NCBI GenBank assembly: GCA_024704765.1
Contig: JAKMXF010000343.1
Span: forward strand, 845,151-909,150
DNA: 64,000 nucleotides
Origin: Oopsacas minuta
Lineage: Eukaryota; Porifera; Hexactinellida; Lyssacinosida; Leucopsacidae
Reading direction: 5' to 3'
Shown here piece by piece: positions 32,386 to 45,600 of this stretch (position 1 is its first letter; every line of letters starts with the position of its first letter). Below the pieces are notes generated by a model. That model saw only the letters and a list, made by a program, of their open reading frames with translations. It was not told the DNA's origin and did no database searches. The position numbers and the translations under genes are program-made.

Positions 32386-35300
32386 CTAAAATAATAAGTA
32401 AATGGAAAATGTAAGCCCTATATAGATAAAAATAGCATAGTATCCAGAATATTGATAAGATAAAAGGTAAAATCAACAATAGATAAATTTGATATTTCTC
32501 CGAGTATGCATACCCTTTAAATACGTAATATAAGGACTGGAAACGACAATAATTTTCAGGAACAGGGATAGATTATAATTTAGGAAACATACTAAAGCTA
32601 TCATCAAGTATTGCGAAGATGATGTAATGAATTACACATTGCAAATATAGAAACTATCATGCAATCGCCTAATATGCTGATAAAATGGGAAAATGCTCTA
32701 ACTTTGAAACATCATACCCAAGGCTGATTTTTGACTTCGATTTTCGAGTGCAATTGGGAGACATTGAATCATTTGTGTACAAAATATAAATAAATTGTGA
32801 TTATAAAGTTAGCTAGTTGTTGAGTTAATGCTGAGACCTTGGATTGAATTGTTTGTAAATTCACCTATAAATCGAGAACTGTTACAATTATGGAAAAATC
32901 AAAATAGAAAATATATAGTATATACCCAGCGCGCAATACTTTAACTTTTAGCATATTCTAGCATATTTGCTGAAATACTAGCATAATTCGTATTATTTTT
33001 GGTATAATTCTAGCACAATTATTTTGTCAATTAGGCATAATTTATAATCTTTCATCTGGCAACACCTACTCGTTTACATGGAGATAAACGATATTATATA
33101 AGCCAAGTAGGAAGTAGTTGTCTCAAACTATAACATGTATCCATTTGCGCAATCAACCGACTTCACACTGTATAGAATATCGTTATTCTAATGTGAAAGA
33201 CATATATTGCAAGACAACAATTTCTAATCATTTAGCATAATATTTGGGCTAGTTACGTGCAAGAATATCAACAATACGATAAATGAACCAATTTATAGCT
33301 ACTTACTATTAACATAACAACGATAACATCATATAATTATGTTAATTATGTAAGAAATATGAAGTAAATAGTTGTCCCTATGGATGTCAATCTAATAAAA
33401 TTGTCGCTTTTAAAGATTATTTAGAGGCTCGATATGTGCATAACCATACAACTTGCCTAGCGGACTAAGCACATCATATTACATCTTTGTACACAATTTG
33501 TGGAGATTATCCCCTGGTACGGTTTCTGCGGTTATAGCCCTGACTATAATTAGTTACATAATGGACTGAATAACTCCATGGACAGTCAACTCGCATTTGC
33601 ACCATCTCAAGTAGGTCAGTGTTGCATTATGATATACCGTAAACTATTAGTTCTATTGGTGGTAATATATTCTTGTTGAATAGAAAGTCATGTATGTACA
33701 ATCCATTGGCCATATTGGCATACTTGTAATGTTTGTGGTTTGAGAGTTTTCGCGGTTTCAACACTTTTTCATGTCCATATAGTAATAATTCCAATTATTC
33801 TGAAACAGTTAAAGTAGATATGAAATATATATCAAGATTAAATGGTAGTTGAACATGGGGATCCGGGAGTCAATTGGCCGTATTGGCTCAAACATATCAG
33901 TACTATAAGGTAATGGTACTAATTGATGCACTAGGACCGGAACATGATAAGTATATTGGACACTTTGGCTCGAATATACATGTAAAACTAATTTTAAGCG
34001 AAATGACGTTATCCGATCGTTATTTGGCAAATTAGTAAACAAATCGCACCTAATAATTGACTATACATAAAGTGTTTAAAATTCTGTCAAGAGTCAATAA
34101 ATACACTATTACCCCCAATAATAGCTCTCCCACCGAAAGTGCATGTGCACTAATTTATGTTAATCTGACGCCTAGATTTCGCAACGCTACAGGGACGGAC
34201 GGACTTCGCACATCATCGATGCCATTAGGTAATCTCCCTAAGGAGGTGCACTAAAAAATTTTTCACAATGATGTGTTTGGTAATTAGTTTCTAAGTTTAC
34301 ACCAGCTACGCTCACTCCTTATCCACCTTAGATTAAATACAACCTACGCCCTTGAAGGGTCTTACAGAGATGAATATTCAAAACAAATGTAACCAATAGT
34401 ATGTACTCCGTCAAAAAAATATAATCGTGCGTCACAATGTACATTGGATAATATGTGAACGAGTTGCACTTCGTGGCAATGATTGGTAATTATAAACGAA
34501 AAGGAGATATCAGAAGTGAAATATTCTGCAATGGACATTTCTAATATATAGAATCCAAATCTGAATCAAAAGTAAAATATCTCATATTAATTGAACTCAT
34601 TAATGTTAAATATTTAAATTAGGTCATTAGAGTTTTCAATGGATATATTCAGGTAAACAAATACTTTTGGTAGGGGAGGGCATGAAATTTAGGGTGAAGA
34701 GAAAAACATCAGTTATTTCGGATCATGCTCGGTATTAGAAATGTTGTTTGACATATTGAGATGTGGCTAGATGTCAAAAATGATATCTTTTGGGGGAGAA
34801 TCTGAGATCTCGGAACAATTTTGATATTTCCTATGGAAAATGAATTCATATATTTTGCCTAGCCACTTCTTCAAAGAAAAAATCAAATTTTGCTTCTTAT
34901 TGCGTTATTCTTATCCAAAGTAAATTATGGCTGAAAAACTGACAATTTTCTAAAGCAACCTTTCAATAGCAACTGATGACACAGTTTTAAGTTTTTGGAA
35001 AAGCTCAAAAATGGACTTAAGATAAAATCTTACCGCTGAAGAAGAATAAAGCACTATCAAGAATATCTGACTATTTCCTTAACGAGGTACAATATACAAA
35101 ATATACTAATTCATTCCCAAATTAAATGTCAACATTCTTGGGGACGTCAGATTATGGCTCAATTGATTTGAATTTTGACCTCTAACCACATCTAAACAAG
35201 TGAAACAAGTGAAACAACATGTCCAAAATCGGGAATAATGTGGAAGAAATAATTCTTTAACGCCAACCTAATAAGTATGGATAGGTATCACGCTACAACC

Positions 35301-36830
35301 AATCAAAAGTGGTACAAAAAAAAACAGCTATGAACCCATTACAGAAATGGTACAAATTCTTAGTAAAAGAATATCTGAGGGATATCATTGAAACTGATTT
35401 TGCAATAATGAAGACAGGAATCATAGTTTAGGGGATCACGATGGGCTTTAACAAGCTAACACAAAATTAGAAGGGTCAGATTGTATAACTATATTTGGTA
35501 TATTGAATTGTCATTATTTATAAATGTTAGTTACACTTTAAATAAGCACTAAATTTTTCGGAATAAAAAGTGATAGAAGTTTGATTATAGATACATTTTG
35601 TTGTGAATAAAATCATAAGTGATTGGTTTAACAATCCTAGAAAAATGATGATATCATTTGATTGAGTTTAGTAGAAAGAATTTCATAAAGATTTTGATGT
35701 AAACTCAAAATCAATGATTCATGTCATGCTCTGCTGATTCGGTAATTAACTAGACATTCACAATTAACTAGGGTAGTGGTTTCTTTGCTACTAACTAATC
35801 CATTTTGGATTTGTGAATTTGAAATGAAATATTGAACTATGGGGTCATAATAAAAAGTTACTAGTGTTTCAAGAATAGATTATTGTTGTTGGTACGATTC
35901 AATTAATCATGTGCAAATATAATTGAAATTTTCAGAAAGTAACTTGCACAACTTTAGGAAGAAGTATAATAGCTTACGAATAATTACGATAAATGGACAA
36001 ACAAAATTCAAACCAATTATAAATTAAGATAACATGAGTATACAGAAATGAATAGTTTATTGTTGAATATCACGATTCCATTAACCAAGGGTGAATATCC
36101 TATTGAATCAACCCTCCAGAAAGTTTTATTCATTAATTCTAAATCAGTGTTACCGAGATACAGATTATGTGATTATTAATAATAATACATACGAACCGAG
36201 AAGGTATCTACTGTAACTCAATAACTAGCCAACTTGTGTATTACTAATGATTGAAATTTTGTGAAAATCTAGAGATCATTTCATATATCACCTGTTTAAT
36301 GAAAGACACAATATTTTACAAGAGATCAAAAAATGACATAATTTACCAAATAAATACTTACCAGTCACATATTCTGGAACGTTCCTACATTTTTAGAACA
36401 TAATGGATAATTTGTTGCTCTACAAACATGCAAAACATTTATTCGTGCAAAAGTGCCAGTTCCTGCAATATTGAACTTACATAGAATATGCTCTATTGGT
36501 TAAAGTCCAGAGTCAAGTAGTTACTGTTAGGCCTAATGTATAGTAGGCTATGGACAAGGTTATTTCAGTATATGTTGATTATTAGATTCCTTTCAGGAAT
36601 TTAAAGTGACTTGTAACTTGGTTTATAATAAGAGATTTCCTCATAGTAAGCCACCTCAAATGACGAACTTTGGGTATGATTATTAACTGTACAAATATTT
36701 CAGTGGAGAATTCAAATCAGTGATAATACACACTGATATTTTTAATACAACACAAGGATTTGGAGAAAAGTTACAGTAAAGTGAATACCATATGAGCATA
36801 CGTAAATGATATTGTTTAGACATGATTACT
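32386..36830. other. 4.4 kb with no recognisable gene
   Basis: AT-rich throughout. The short frames at 33809-34042 (-) and 34057-34254 (+) show no family features. No transposon ends were identified. The 36340-36560 block is an old duplicate of 26080-26290. Confidence 0.45.
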
Positions 36831-36833
36831 CAC

Positions 36834-36860
36834 GAAATTTCGGTCTTGGTCAGTGGTCAA
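36834..36860 (-). pseudogene. degenerate paralogue of exon c
   Basis: 27 nt between aatagtttag and the donor AAATTTC|gtgagt, encoding LTTDQDRNF, which parallels the end of exon c (NEQDERF|gtgagt). Sequence around the donor also matches 32285-32330. With the 36340-36560 / 26080-26290 similarity this suggests an old tandem duplication of the host locus. Confidence 0.3.
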
Positions 36861-36871
36861 CTAAACTATTT

Positions 36872-37345
36872 CTACACTTTCCCCATTGTGACATCTAGAT
36901 TACAACAATTTTTCCTTTTCATACATGCACATCTCACCTTATGACAATTCTTGAATTCACATGTGTATTGCAAAAGCGAAGCATCATGAATTGCTTTAGC
37001 GTATAAAATGCTTGTTTCAGGCATATCATTTAATTTTTGCAGACGTGTTATCGAATTGATACCTGGAGGATGGAGCATGATTTTTCCTCGATTAGGAACA
37101 ATTGTACATAATTCATCTTGCTATAGAGCGATGACTCCCACCATATTCATGCTACCCAATGTTTCCATTACATCTGGTTTCGATATGGGCAAAATCAAAT
37201 TGTCCCCCACATTTCCTGACGGTAGTTTCTTTGCGCTAGACTTAAGCATTCGGGATAGCACCTGCTCTTGCTTTAGTTTAATGTTAATCCTTGTACGTTC
37301 CACACTCTTTAGAGAAGGGGTTTTAACCAGTGAGTCGCCAGCCAC
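36872..37345 (-). pseudogene. KRBA2-like (integrase-related) protein, C-terminal part
   Basis: One frame with a single internal TAG (37121-37123). It encodes a Lys-rich helix (INIKLKQEQVLSRMLKSSAK), then GNVGDNLILPISKPD and MVGVI, the small beta-barrel-like module that follows the integrase in KRBA2-like proteins. It ends with a Cys-rich tail (QYTCEFKNCHKVRCACMKRK then NCC), where the family usually has a C-x-C cluster. The upstream integrase core is absent, and the coding part stops after MGKV at 36872. An open stretch on the far side of the adjacent hAT (about 40640-40728, METSGNKLCCKRMANGQEKF) may have been joined to this gene before the hAT inserted, but that is not demonstrated. Confidence 0.55.
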
Positions 37346-37479
37346 TGTTGGGGTGCGAGAGATATGTTAATGAGTCGCGGCAGGTAGAACATATTTCTGA
37401 ACTTCAGTGGATATATCGATACTCGTCGTCACAAAATTCATTTTCTTCAGGAACGAAAAGTTTAATCAGTCATTAAGGG

Positions 37480-40400
37480 CAGGGACGACTGGCTCAAATA
37501 TTCGGCCCGGGAAAATATTATTAAACCGGCCCACTCTACTAAAAACAGATTTATTTTTTATACAAAATTCTATATGATGTTTTCAAACCTAAAACTGTAA
37601 AAGCTTTGACAATTCCTGACTTTTATTCGCACATGATTGATTATTTCTCGGGGTCTACTTGGACTAAAATGTCCTTTTCTACACACATCATCATGAATCC
37701 CTCCAGATATTCTTGTGCTAGAAGATTGCGATATTTTGTTTTGATGTGCTTCAATTTAGAGAACGATCGTTCACATGCAACTTGTGTAACTGATATTGTC
37801 AATAGAAACTTGTAAGCTGCAAAAAGTGTAGGGTATGATCTTACATACATATTGTATCTTAATAGACACGTGTAAACACATGTCATACAGTTCTTGCAGC
37901 TCTTTTCGTGTCCCGTTTCCAGATCATCACTTTCATTTTCAACTAGTGTTTGATAGTTTTCAGGCAGAACTTTCTGGAATGCTGACCAATTATTAGCAAG
38001 AGAAATGAGTTCATCTCTTAAATCATCCACTTTGATTTCTAGAAAATGTTGCTTAAGTAAAGTAGACACTTTTCTAGTGCGGAATCCGGCAAGGTATTTT
38101 GTAACTTTATCTTGTCAAAATTGCGAGGATCAAAGTAAGAAATCGAAGCATAGAGATCTTCATGTATTCGAAACCTTCTTTCTATACTTGTATAGTTGTA
38201 TCTATAATTACATTAAAAGTTTCAATGTTAAATCTTTCCAGTGCATCAGTTGGTGACTCATCTGGTGCTTCATCACCTGGCATTATATTTTTCTTTCTGT
38301 ATCTTCTAAGAGGAAGTGAATTATCAAGAAAAATATCACAGTCTAATAATTCTAGCTTTTCAGTTTGAGATTCAATGAATTTGTTAGCAGTAAGTATAAT
38401 GGACTCAATTCATCTTTCATTCTCCTAAGGGATTCCATAGTTGTTACAGTCATTCCTTGAGCTTGTATAAAGTCGAGACCAGAAGTTTGAAGGTATTCAG
38501 AAAGTGGAGTAGTCACTTGAAATAATCTAGGGTAAATATGTGCAACCAAAATTGTTTCATATTTTATTAGGCCACTCAGTAATGCCTGAGCATCAACCTT
38601 GCCTTTGCGTTCATTTCAGCTGCTTTGGAGATTGAATCCAAACTTCAATAAGATTTACAAATAATGCATTGAAAGGATCCTTCCAATTCCCAAAATATCT
38701 TTTAGTGCTCTGTCTTTTGACCACCAACGAGTAGTTCCTATTGCCTGAAGTTGTTTCAGCTTATGTGATCCTTTTGATTCACTGAGATTGCCTTTCCAGG
38801 CGTTCATTCTCAAGTAGGAATTAGAGAAAGAGTAGCGCAGGAGTTCAGTAATCCCTAAAGAGAAATAGAAGCTGAATTTGAGGATGTGGCTTCTGTGATG
38901 ACCAGATTTAATACATGTGCATAACACCATACATGAATATGATTAGGCGATGCTTGTTTTATCCATGCATTGAGGCCATTATATTGCCCAGCCATGTTGG
39001 CTGCACCATCGGTACTGTCAGAAACGCAATGAGAAATCTTCAAATTATTGGTTTTCAAAATAGTGTGAAGCATTTCGAATAACCTTGACCCCTTACCTGA
39101 GTTACTGGCTACGAAAGCAAGAAGACGTTCATGTACTTGATCAGTTACATAACGAATAATTACTGAACACTGATCTGTAGTTGTAATATCTTGAGTTGTA
39201 TCGATCTGAATGGAATAGATCCCGGCTTTTTCACTTCTTGAACTATTAAATCAAGCTGTAACTGATGGATTGCCTCAAGAATATAGTTTAACGTAGTTTT
39301 GGAAATAAGGGTGATGAGAGATCCACGGCCTTTTTGACCTTCACAAAGCGAACTGTGTCTCTTCTTGCTCTCACATATGACTTTGTCAAGATGAACTCTT
39401 AGTATTTCATCGTATTTTGACAGTAACAATAAAAGTTCTAAAAAATTACCATGATCAATTAACGGATCATCCAAAAGAAAGGCACTTTCAGCCTTATTAC
39501 CTCTGTAACTCAGACCACGCTTTCCTATGAACATAAGTATATCAATAATTCGTTCCATAACTTTGCGTTTTTGAATAACCTGTGATTTGCGTATATTTGT
39601 AGCGTTCCTTACCAAAAGAAATGAAATATCACATTCAGAAGAGTGTATTAAGAAAGCATCTGTATTTTGCTTGTGATATTGAGAACTTTCATGTTCTTCA
39701 ATTCTTTGATAAACATGCTTCCAAGTACTCATTCCAAGAGTAAATTTGTTGGACTCAGACGGTTTGCTAAATGCCAGACAGACAGAACAAAATAAAGCCT
39801 CTTTAGATTCAGAATATGTTAACCAATGACGTGAAAAACCACCCCTCTTATATGCTTTTTCTGGATTGAATGGAATCTTAGTAAGTGGTTGTTGTGGGTG
39901 GTAATGGAAAAAGGAATTTCTCTCATTTTCTGTAGGTTTGGTGAAATATGCATCTACACATTCTGGTAAGCCAACATTATGTGCTTCTTCCCTATATTCC
40001 TGGGATTGCTCCATAGTCAATTCATCTACATATAATGTTGTCCCGATTTCAGCTCTGAGTACATTAGTCGGGACAGCAACATGAGCTTCTGAAGTGTAGT
40101 CATCCATCTGTTCTCCACTGGAATCAGTATCAGATCCTTGACATTCTATACTACATTTTTGTATTTGTTCACTACCTGTTTTGGTAATTGAGGACTCAGC
40201 TACAGCAATACAGACCCCGATTTGCACAGGTATATCGGATTCAGATGAAGTTCTCGATCCAATTCTCTGCTGTCCAGGTTGATTAGCAGCATCTTTGAGC
40301 TGTAACCTCTTTTTTTCCCGAATTTTTTCAGCTCCTCCTTTCCTTTTCTGCTTGTTATATCCATCTGACATAACGTTATTTGTAGTAATAATATTAAATA

Positions 40401-40636
40401 ATCTAAGAATTGAGAACTGAATAGTATAATTAAATTGAAAACTAATGTTAGGGGCTGACACTAAAAATCTCCATATTTTCGATCGCTCAACAGTATTTAC
40501 ATGGTACAGGTGTGGACCCAGTTCTGATATTGTGTTTGAAAGGTTTTGCGTAGGGGGTGTCAGAAGCTCACCGGCCCATCTACCTATCGGCCCACCAGGA
40601 AATCTCCCGGTCTCCCCGTAGGCCAGTCCGTCCCTG
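37480..40636 (-). mobile_element. hAT transposon, ZMYM1-like, with perfect 8-bp target duplication
   Basis: 3157 bp. Termini CAGGGACGACTGGCT (left) and CAGGGACGGACTGGCC (right, as complement). The 8-bp target duplication attaaggg is exact on both sides (37472-37479 and 40637-40644). Subterminal 'ggcccgg/ccggccc' motifs occur at both ends. Confidence 0.97.
37641..40364 (-). pseudogene. ZMYM1-like hAT transposase (TTF zinc finger, DUF4371, dimerisation domain)
   Basis: Start MSDGYNKQKRKGGAEKIREK at 40364. An acidic, low-complexity N-terminal region is followed by the TTF-type zinc finger: FHYHPQQPLTKIPFNPEKAY, FSRHWLTYSESKEALFCSVC, then WKHVYQRIEEHESSQYH. Then the catalytic-domain helices (GNFLELLLLLSKYDEILRVH). 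The 5' frame is open for about 400 codons down to roughly 39230, where a frameshift occurs. The next piece (38855-39073) gives SDSTDGAANMAGQYNGLNAW and the conserved HVWCYAHVLNLV. After further shifts, 37641-38069 gives the hAT dimerisation domain (VTQVACERSFSKLKHIKTKY). The gene is close to full length and recent in appearance, but broken in at least three places. Confidence 0.9.
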
Positions 40637-40644
40637 ATTAAGGG

Positions 40645-41280
40645 TACAATACTGTGAAAAGTTTGTAGAAACTTCTCTTGACCATTAGCCATCCTTTTGC
40701 AGCAAAGTTTGTTTCCACTAGTTTCCACCCTGACTTTTAGTATGTATTCCTGTCACGTAATATAAGCATTATATTATAAGTATAAATAGCTTTTCATTGC
40801 GAAACATTAAATTTTGTCTATTTCCATTCTCACATCTACGTTGCTATGGTACAAAATAATGTAATTACATGATAATTTTACACCAATTTAACGCAGTAAG
40901 TATTTCTATATACTGCATATTAGAGGTATTATACAAGCTCATTAACTTGATAACCTATAGAACCTCTACTTACTAATATATAAATGGCTAAAGTAGTGCC
41001 GGATTTAGGTATGTGGAAGCCCTGTTCGAGGGCAATCACGTGGCCTTCTGAGCCAATTCAAAGCCGTCACAGTTCGCCCACCTGTCCCATTCTTCAATTT
41101 AGAATGCTTGTGTTTATTGTATTCATGCGAAGGTCATGTTCTAGTATTTCTAGTATAAGATTTATAGTGATTAAAAAGTAGACTTACAGAGTGTATAAAA
41201 TGGATGACGTTGAGTTGTGGGGCACCCAAATGTGAGGCCCCTGTTCGGCCGAGCACTCCTCAATCCGGTACTAGGCTGAA
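40645..41280. other. intergenic, nothing recognised
   Basis: No recognised gene beyond the possible KRBA2-like upstream stretch at 40640-40728 on the minus strand. Confidence 0.4.
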
Positions 41281-43445
41281 GCAACAATATTATCTGAAAG
41301 CCCGAAAATACGTCCTGACTGGGATATCATACTGAAAGTTCATGACTATGATATCTATCAAGCAGCAGGGAAGACAAAAGATATTATGTATGCTCTCTAA
41401 TGTCTGAAATTTCATATAACGTCAGAAAGAGTAAGAAATCAATTGAAAGTTTAGATGGTGAGTGATGGAGTGCAAGTATTCCATGGATCCTTGTTAAACG
41501 GAAGATCATCCAATCACTTCATTCTGTTTCGGTCTATGATATAGAAAACGGTGTTATATTGGTTACAAATGTAGAGAGAAGAAATCAATTGATGACATTC
41601 AAGTTGGTGTAAAAAGATAAAGCTTGATCAGCCTGGGATACTTACTTTCATCCGTCAGTTAGCAGAAATTTTGAAAATATTTCTGTTATTCGCTATGTTG
41701 CTCTTCTCCTGTATATTGTAGCTGAAGAACAAATTGGTTTTAAAGGCATCGCAAATATTGCATGGAAAATCTATAACGAAGAATCAATACTAACTATCAG
41801 TGACATAGTTTCACCAGAAAAATCAACATTCTTAGCATATCAACTTAAGCTCAGAAAAGGAAAATGGAGAGATCTTAAATATTATCTCCAATCAGAAAGC
41901 CTCGTTTTGTCAACTTGAGAAATACTTATTGAAATTAGAAAGTCAATTGTTCCAACATTTAACTGGTATCCAAATGTTTCCAATCCTATAGGGGTCTATA
42001 TATCTTACTCATCACATGTAATTTCTATCTTTGACCGGTTGCTAAAAGAATGGGTGCTAAATTTTCTTGCACCACACTTCTATCCATTAACACTCAAAAT
42101 CAAGCATGAACTTGATGGTTCTGGATCTCATACTTCTCCTGGGTTATTATCAGACTCGAATATAGACCGATCAAATTATATTGTCTTCATGGTTTCTCCC
42201 ATTCAGGTGATAGATCGATTCGGAATGTTCTGTGGGATAATAGACATCCTAACTCATGTTTTCCAACCAATTAGTAGCACTTATTTGCCAAAAGGAGACT
42301 ACATTTTTTAGCTCAAAAGGAAAACAAGAAAATATACAATTTCTAATGGACAGCATTATTGACTCCGAAGTTGATTCAATTACACAAGAGGGTATTCTAC
42401 TTCCAAAAGGACTTTTAAATGTGACATTTCACCGTACCATGATAGATGGTAAGATGTCAGAGAATCTAAGTGGAGCAGGTGGCGCCCATTGCCAACTATG
42501 TACAGCCAATAAATCTGGAGTAAAAGACTTAGAAATTGTAAGGTCAGGAGTTCCAATAAACAGAAGCATTACCACTGCTAAAAAAATCTTTTCTATAGTT
42601 GATGAAGAAGAATATCCCTTGCTCCCTTCTTTAAGTTATAGCTTGGCACATCCAGAACTATCAAGCATAGACATAATTCCTGTATCTACTCTACATACAT
42701 ACGTTGTGCCTTCCATTGGTACTTGAATTAAATATATCACAAACATTCAGGCACGTATAAATGGTCACCTTCATCCAGAGTTATAGTTGATTCTATGAAA
42801 TTTGCTCGCGAGCAATTATATGAAAAGACTAGTTTGAGAAAAGATCAACAAAGCACTGACGGGGGACACTTCCTTAGGGAATGTTGCTAGATCTTGTTTT
42901 CTCAATAAGAAAAACATCATCTATTAGCTATGTACCATGATCCCAGCAGATCTGAGTGAACCAATACGTACTCTACAACCAATCTTACTGTATTGTTACG
43001 GGTCTTTAATTCTAATCAAGCATTGACACAAACAAATTGGATTCGCTTGGCAAAGAGACCTATGAATCAATACTCATCGATTTGCCGAGGGCAAGTATAA
43101 CTCATTCACTTCACAGACTACTAGATCATTCTGCAGAATTAATTCGAGATTGTAACAATGGTTTCGGACTGAAGGACTTTTCTGAGGAAGCAGTGGAGGG
43201 ATGCAATAAATTGATTAGAAAAACCGTGAACATCTTGACAGAAAGATGCCATTTACATCAAATGCAAAGGATGTGTTTGTACGTCCCCTCAGTCAAAGTA
43301 ACCCTGTTCAAACGAGTTACCGACAACAAACAAAGTGTAAATAATGTTGAGTATTTGGTCATACTTGTCGCTTGAGATGTAGTCTGCACAGCTAGCACCC
43401 CAGGAACAAGATGCACTATTCCAGTCATTAGTCATTGATAATTAA
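41281..43445 (+). pseudogene. RAG1/Transib-like transposase family, copy 1
   Basis: Pieces in order: PKIRPDWDIILKVHDYDIYQ (about 41308-41370); SPEKSTFLAYQLKLRKGKWR; a TGA at 41918-41920; FNWYPNVSNPIGVYISYSSH; LDGSGSH with Asp codon 42114-42116; DSNIDRSNYIVFMVSPIQV; then 42256-42726 with GAGGAHCQLCTAN, GVPINRSI and IIPVSTLHTY; then 43037-43375 with LHRLLDHSAELIRDCNNGFG and LKDFSEEAVEGCNKLIRK (Glu codon 43196-43198). This is a repeat protein seen in many invertebrates. Its layout parallels RAG1/Transib: an early DGxGxxxxH Asp motif, a CxxC finger before an 'LH' segment, and a late SEE..E..NKL motif. Homology to RAG1 is my inference. Frameshifts and stops are numerous. No terminal repeats were found. 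Confidence 0.6.
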
Positions 43446-45600
43446 AGTATAATTTATGTTCCCTTCTAGGAGATCAAAGAATATACAAGCTAGAATATGT
43501 ATCAATTAGACTTACAGGGCAGTTATCAATTATCATAGCAAAATTGATGAATTAAGCATATTGGAGATTGAAACAATTTCCAAAATTCACATCATATGGG
43601 TGATATTATTAAAGTTCATGGGTTACTAAAAATAAAAATATTCAACGATAATGATTTTTTTGCCAAACTTTAGAATACCTGAAAATACACATAATGCGAA
43701 ATCCTACATAAATTCTGATAGTTGCAATAAATTCGCGAACACTGATTTCCTATACATCAATAGTATAATTCAAATAGCTAAGTAGTAAACTAATACCTAT
43801 TTCCAATAAGTTCCAAATTAAAGCTACTGTGAGTTTCATTATGAGTATGAACTATAATAACGAATATTATTTTTAGTTTTAGAAATTCACATTTACTTCC
43901 CAAATAAGTATTTGAGTCGAGATAATAATCTTTTACATAAATGCTCGATGAAAATTCAGGTATGAATTTAAAATGGTGCAAATTAAGCAATTATTTTGAA
44001 ATGACTTAGATCTACTTAATATAGCAGTTCTTAGGTTTTCGGAATAATTGACGTTGTAATGAGATCAGTAGTATCAAAGAAAAACCCAGTAGTGGTAGAT
44101 AAATGAATATTCTAACATAAACGATTTCTGGTGCATTTTCAGAGTGCATCAAAAAAGACGCATATTTTGGAATCAATCAACTGTAGTGATGAAAAGATTT
44201 GGTAGTTTGAGAAGAATGCTACTCTCAAAATTACCGAATCTAATCCATAAATCGAACCGCAATAAATCTTATGGACTGTAGTGGTGTTAACATGGTTTAG
44301 AGCCCCAAACAATGATAAAGGGTAACCGGAAATTCGTTACCCAAAAGGTGAGAGCGACAATACAGGCCAAGGGTAGAAGATTTGAGCAGGACTTGTGCAC
44401 AATCAAGATTTATTTCAACATATTGATATTCTGTTAGATATTGGTACCTACTTAGTATGTTTATTCGAAGATTTTCGTTGACAATTGAGATAGTTATAAT
44501 ATAAAGTGGTAGCCACCTATTAGCAAATCGATTGCGGGACAACAAATCAACGCCCGATTATATTGGAATTTTCACAGGAATGCTTTTACATTAAGGAACA
44601 AAAAGAAGAAATTGGTCATCAACTTTGTAAAAATTACTATATTTGAACCGCCTAGGCTCACTCACTCCAGAACGCTGAGGTACCCAAACTTGGCTCCTAT
44701 GGTTGTACTCCCCAAAATGACATCCTATAAGACAAAAATACATTATCAGTGCATAGGACTAGCAGATTACGGGATATCAAGGAGTTCATGATATCGTTTT
44801 AGGCCTATGCAAACATTACCATAAAAAGTTGAAAGTCCGTGTGTTCACAAAGTCCAAGGGAAAAAGCACGAAAGGTATTTGGCTAGGGTCATTTTGCGTG
44901 GACACGTGTACACCCAGTATTGACTCCATCATAATACTTCTGGTGCAAGTTACACCAATATGTCCAAGTAATATAGGTTTAAAATACCGTTTATTGAAAC
45001 CTACCTTTTACCAGTTATATAGCGCTGAACTTTAACTTTTTGCATTGATACATCCCCTAAGGAAGCGAAAAAATATAGGTAAATGAAGTATATAACTGGT
45101 TTCAATAGATATATTCCTATATCACTGCGATTTAGGTATCCAAGTAACCCTAAAAGCCTGCGGGAAATTATTTATAATATAAGAAACGCTGGCCTGATGA
45201 CATGACAAACATTATAGCAGGAAGGGTAAGGTTTTACTTCATTTGGTCCCCAACTAGGACCGCCACTGGCTAATAGGAGTAATGGATAGCAACATAATAT
45301 TGAGAGGGATAATGATGTGAATAAGGTTGGGAAACACTGCATAACATTTATAACCCGTAGGGGTGCAACTCCAAAACTAACATACCAAGACTAGGGCTGA
45401 AACTTACACAGTGCATAGACATTTGCCGTGCGGTGTGCACGGGCCACGGAGTATGACGAATTTTATCAGATACAATATTATACTATAAACAAAATATTGG
45501 AGGTTATGTAAAGTAGACATTAATTAGTATAATTGTTGCAATGTATACGTTAGATTGGTGTTTAGTGCTAGGGTGCCTCAATTGCCACTTTTGTGTAAAA
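43446..45600. other. intergenic, nothing recognised
   Basis: AT-rich; small frames at 43790-43990 and 44297-44545 lack family features. Confidence 0.45.

Noticed and set aside
36361-36400. possible exon encoding NVPEYVT before a gtaagt donor on the minus strand
   Set aside because: The acceptor is poor and the phase does not fit exon c; the surrounding similarity to 26080-26290 is better explained by an old duplication.
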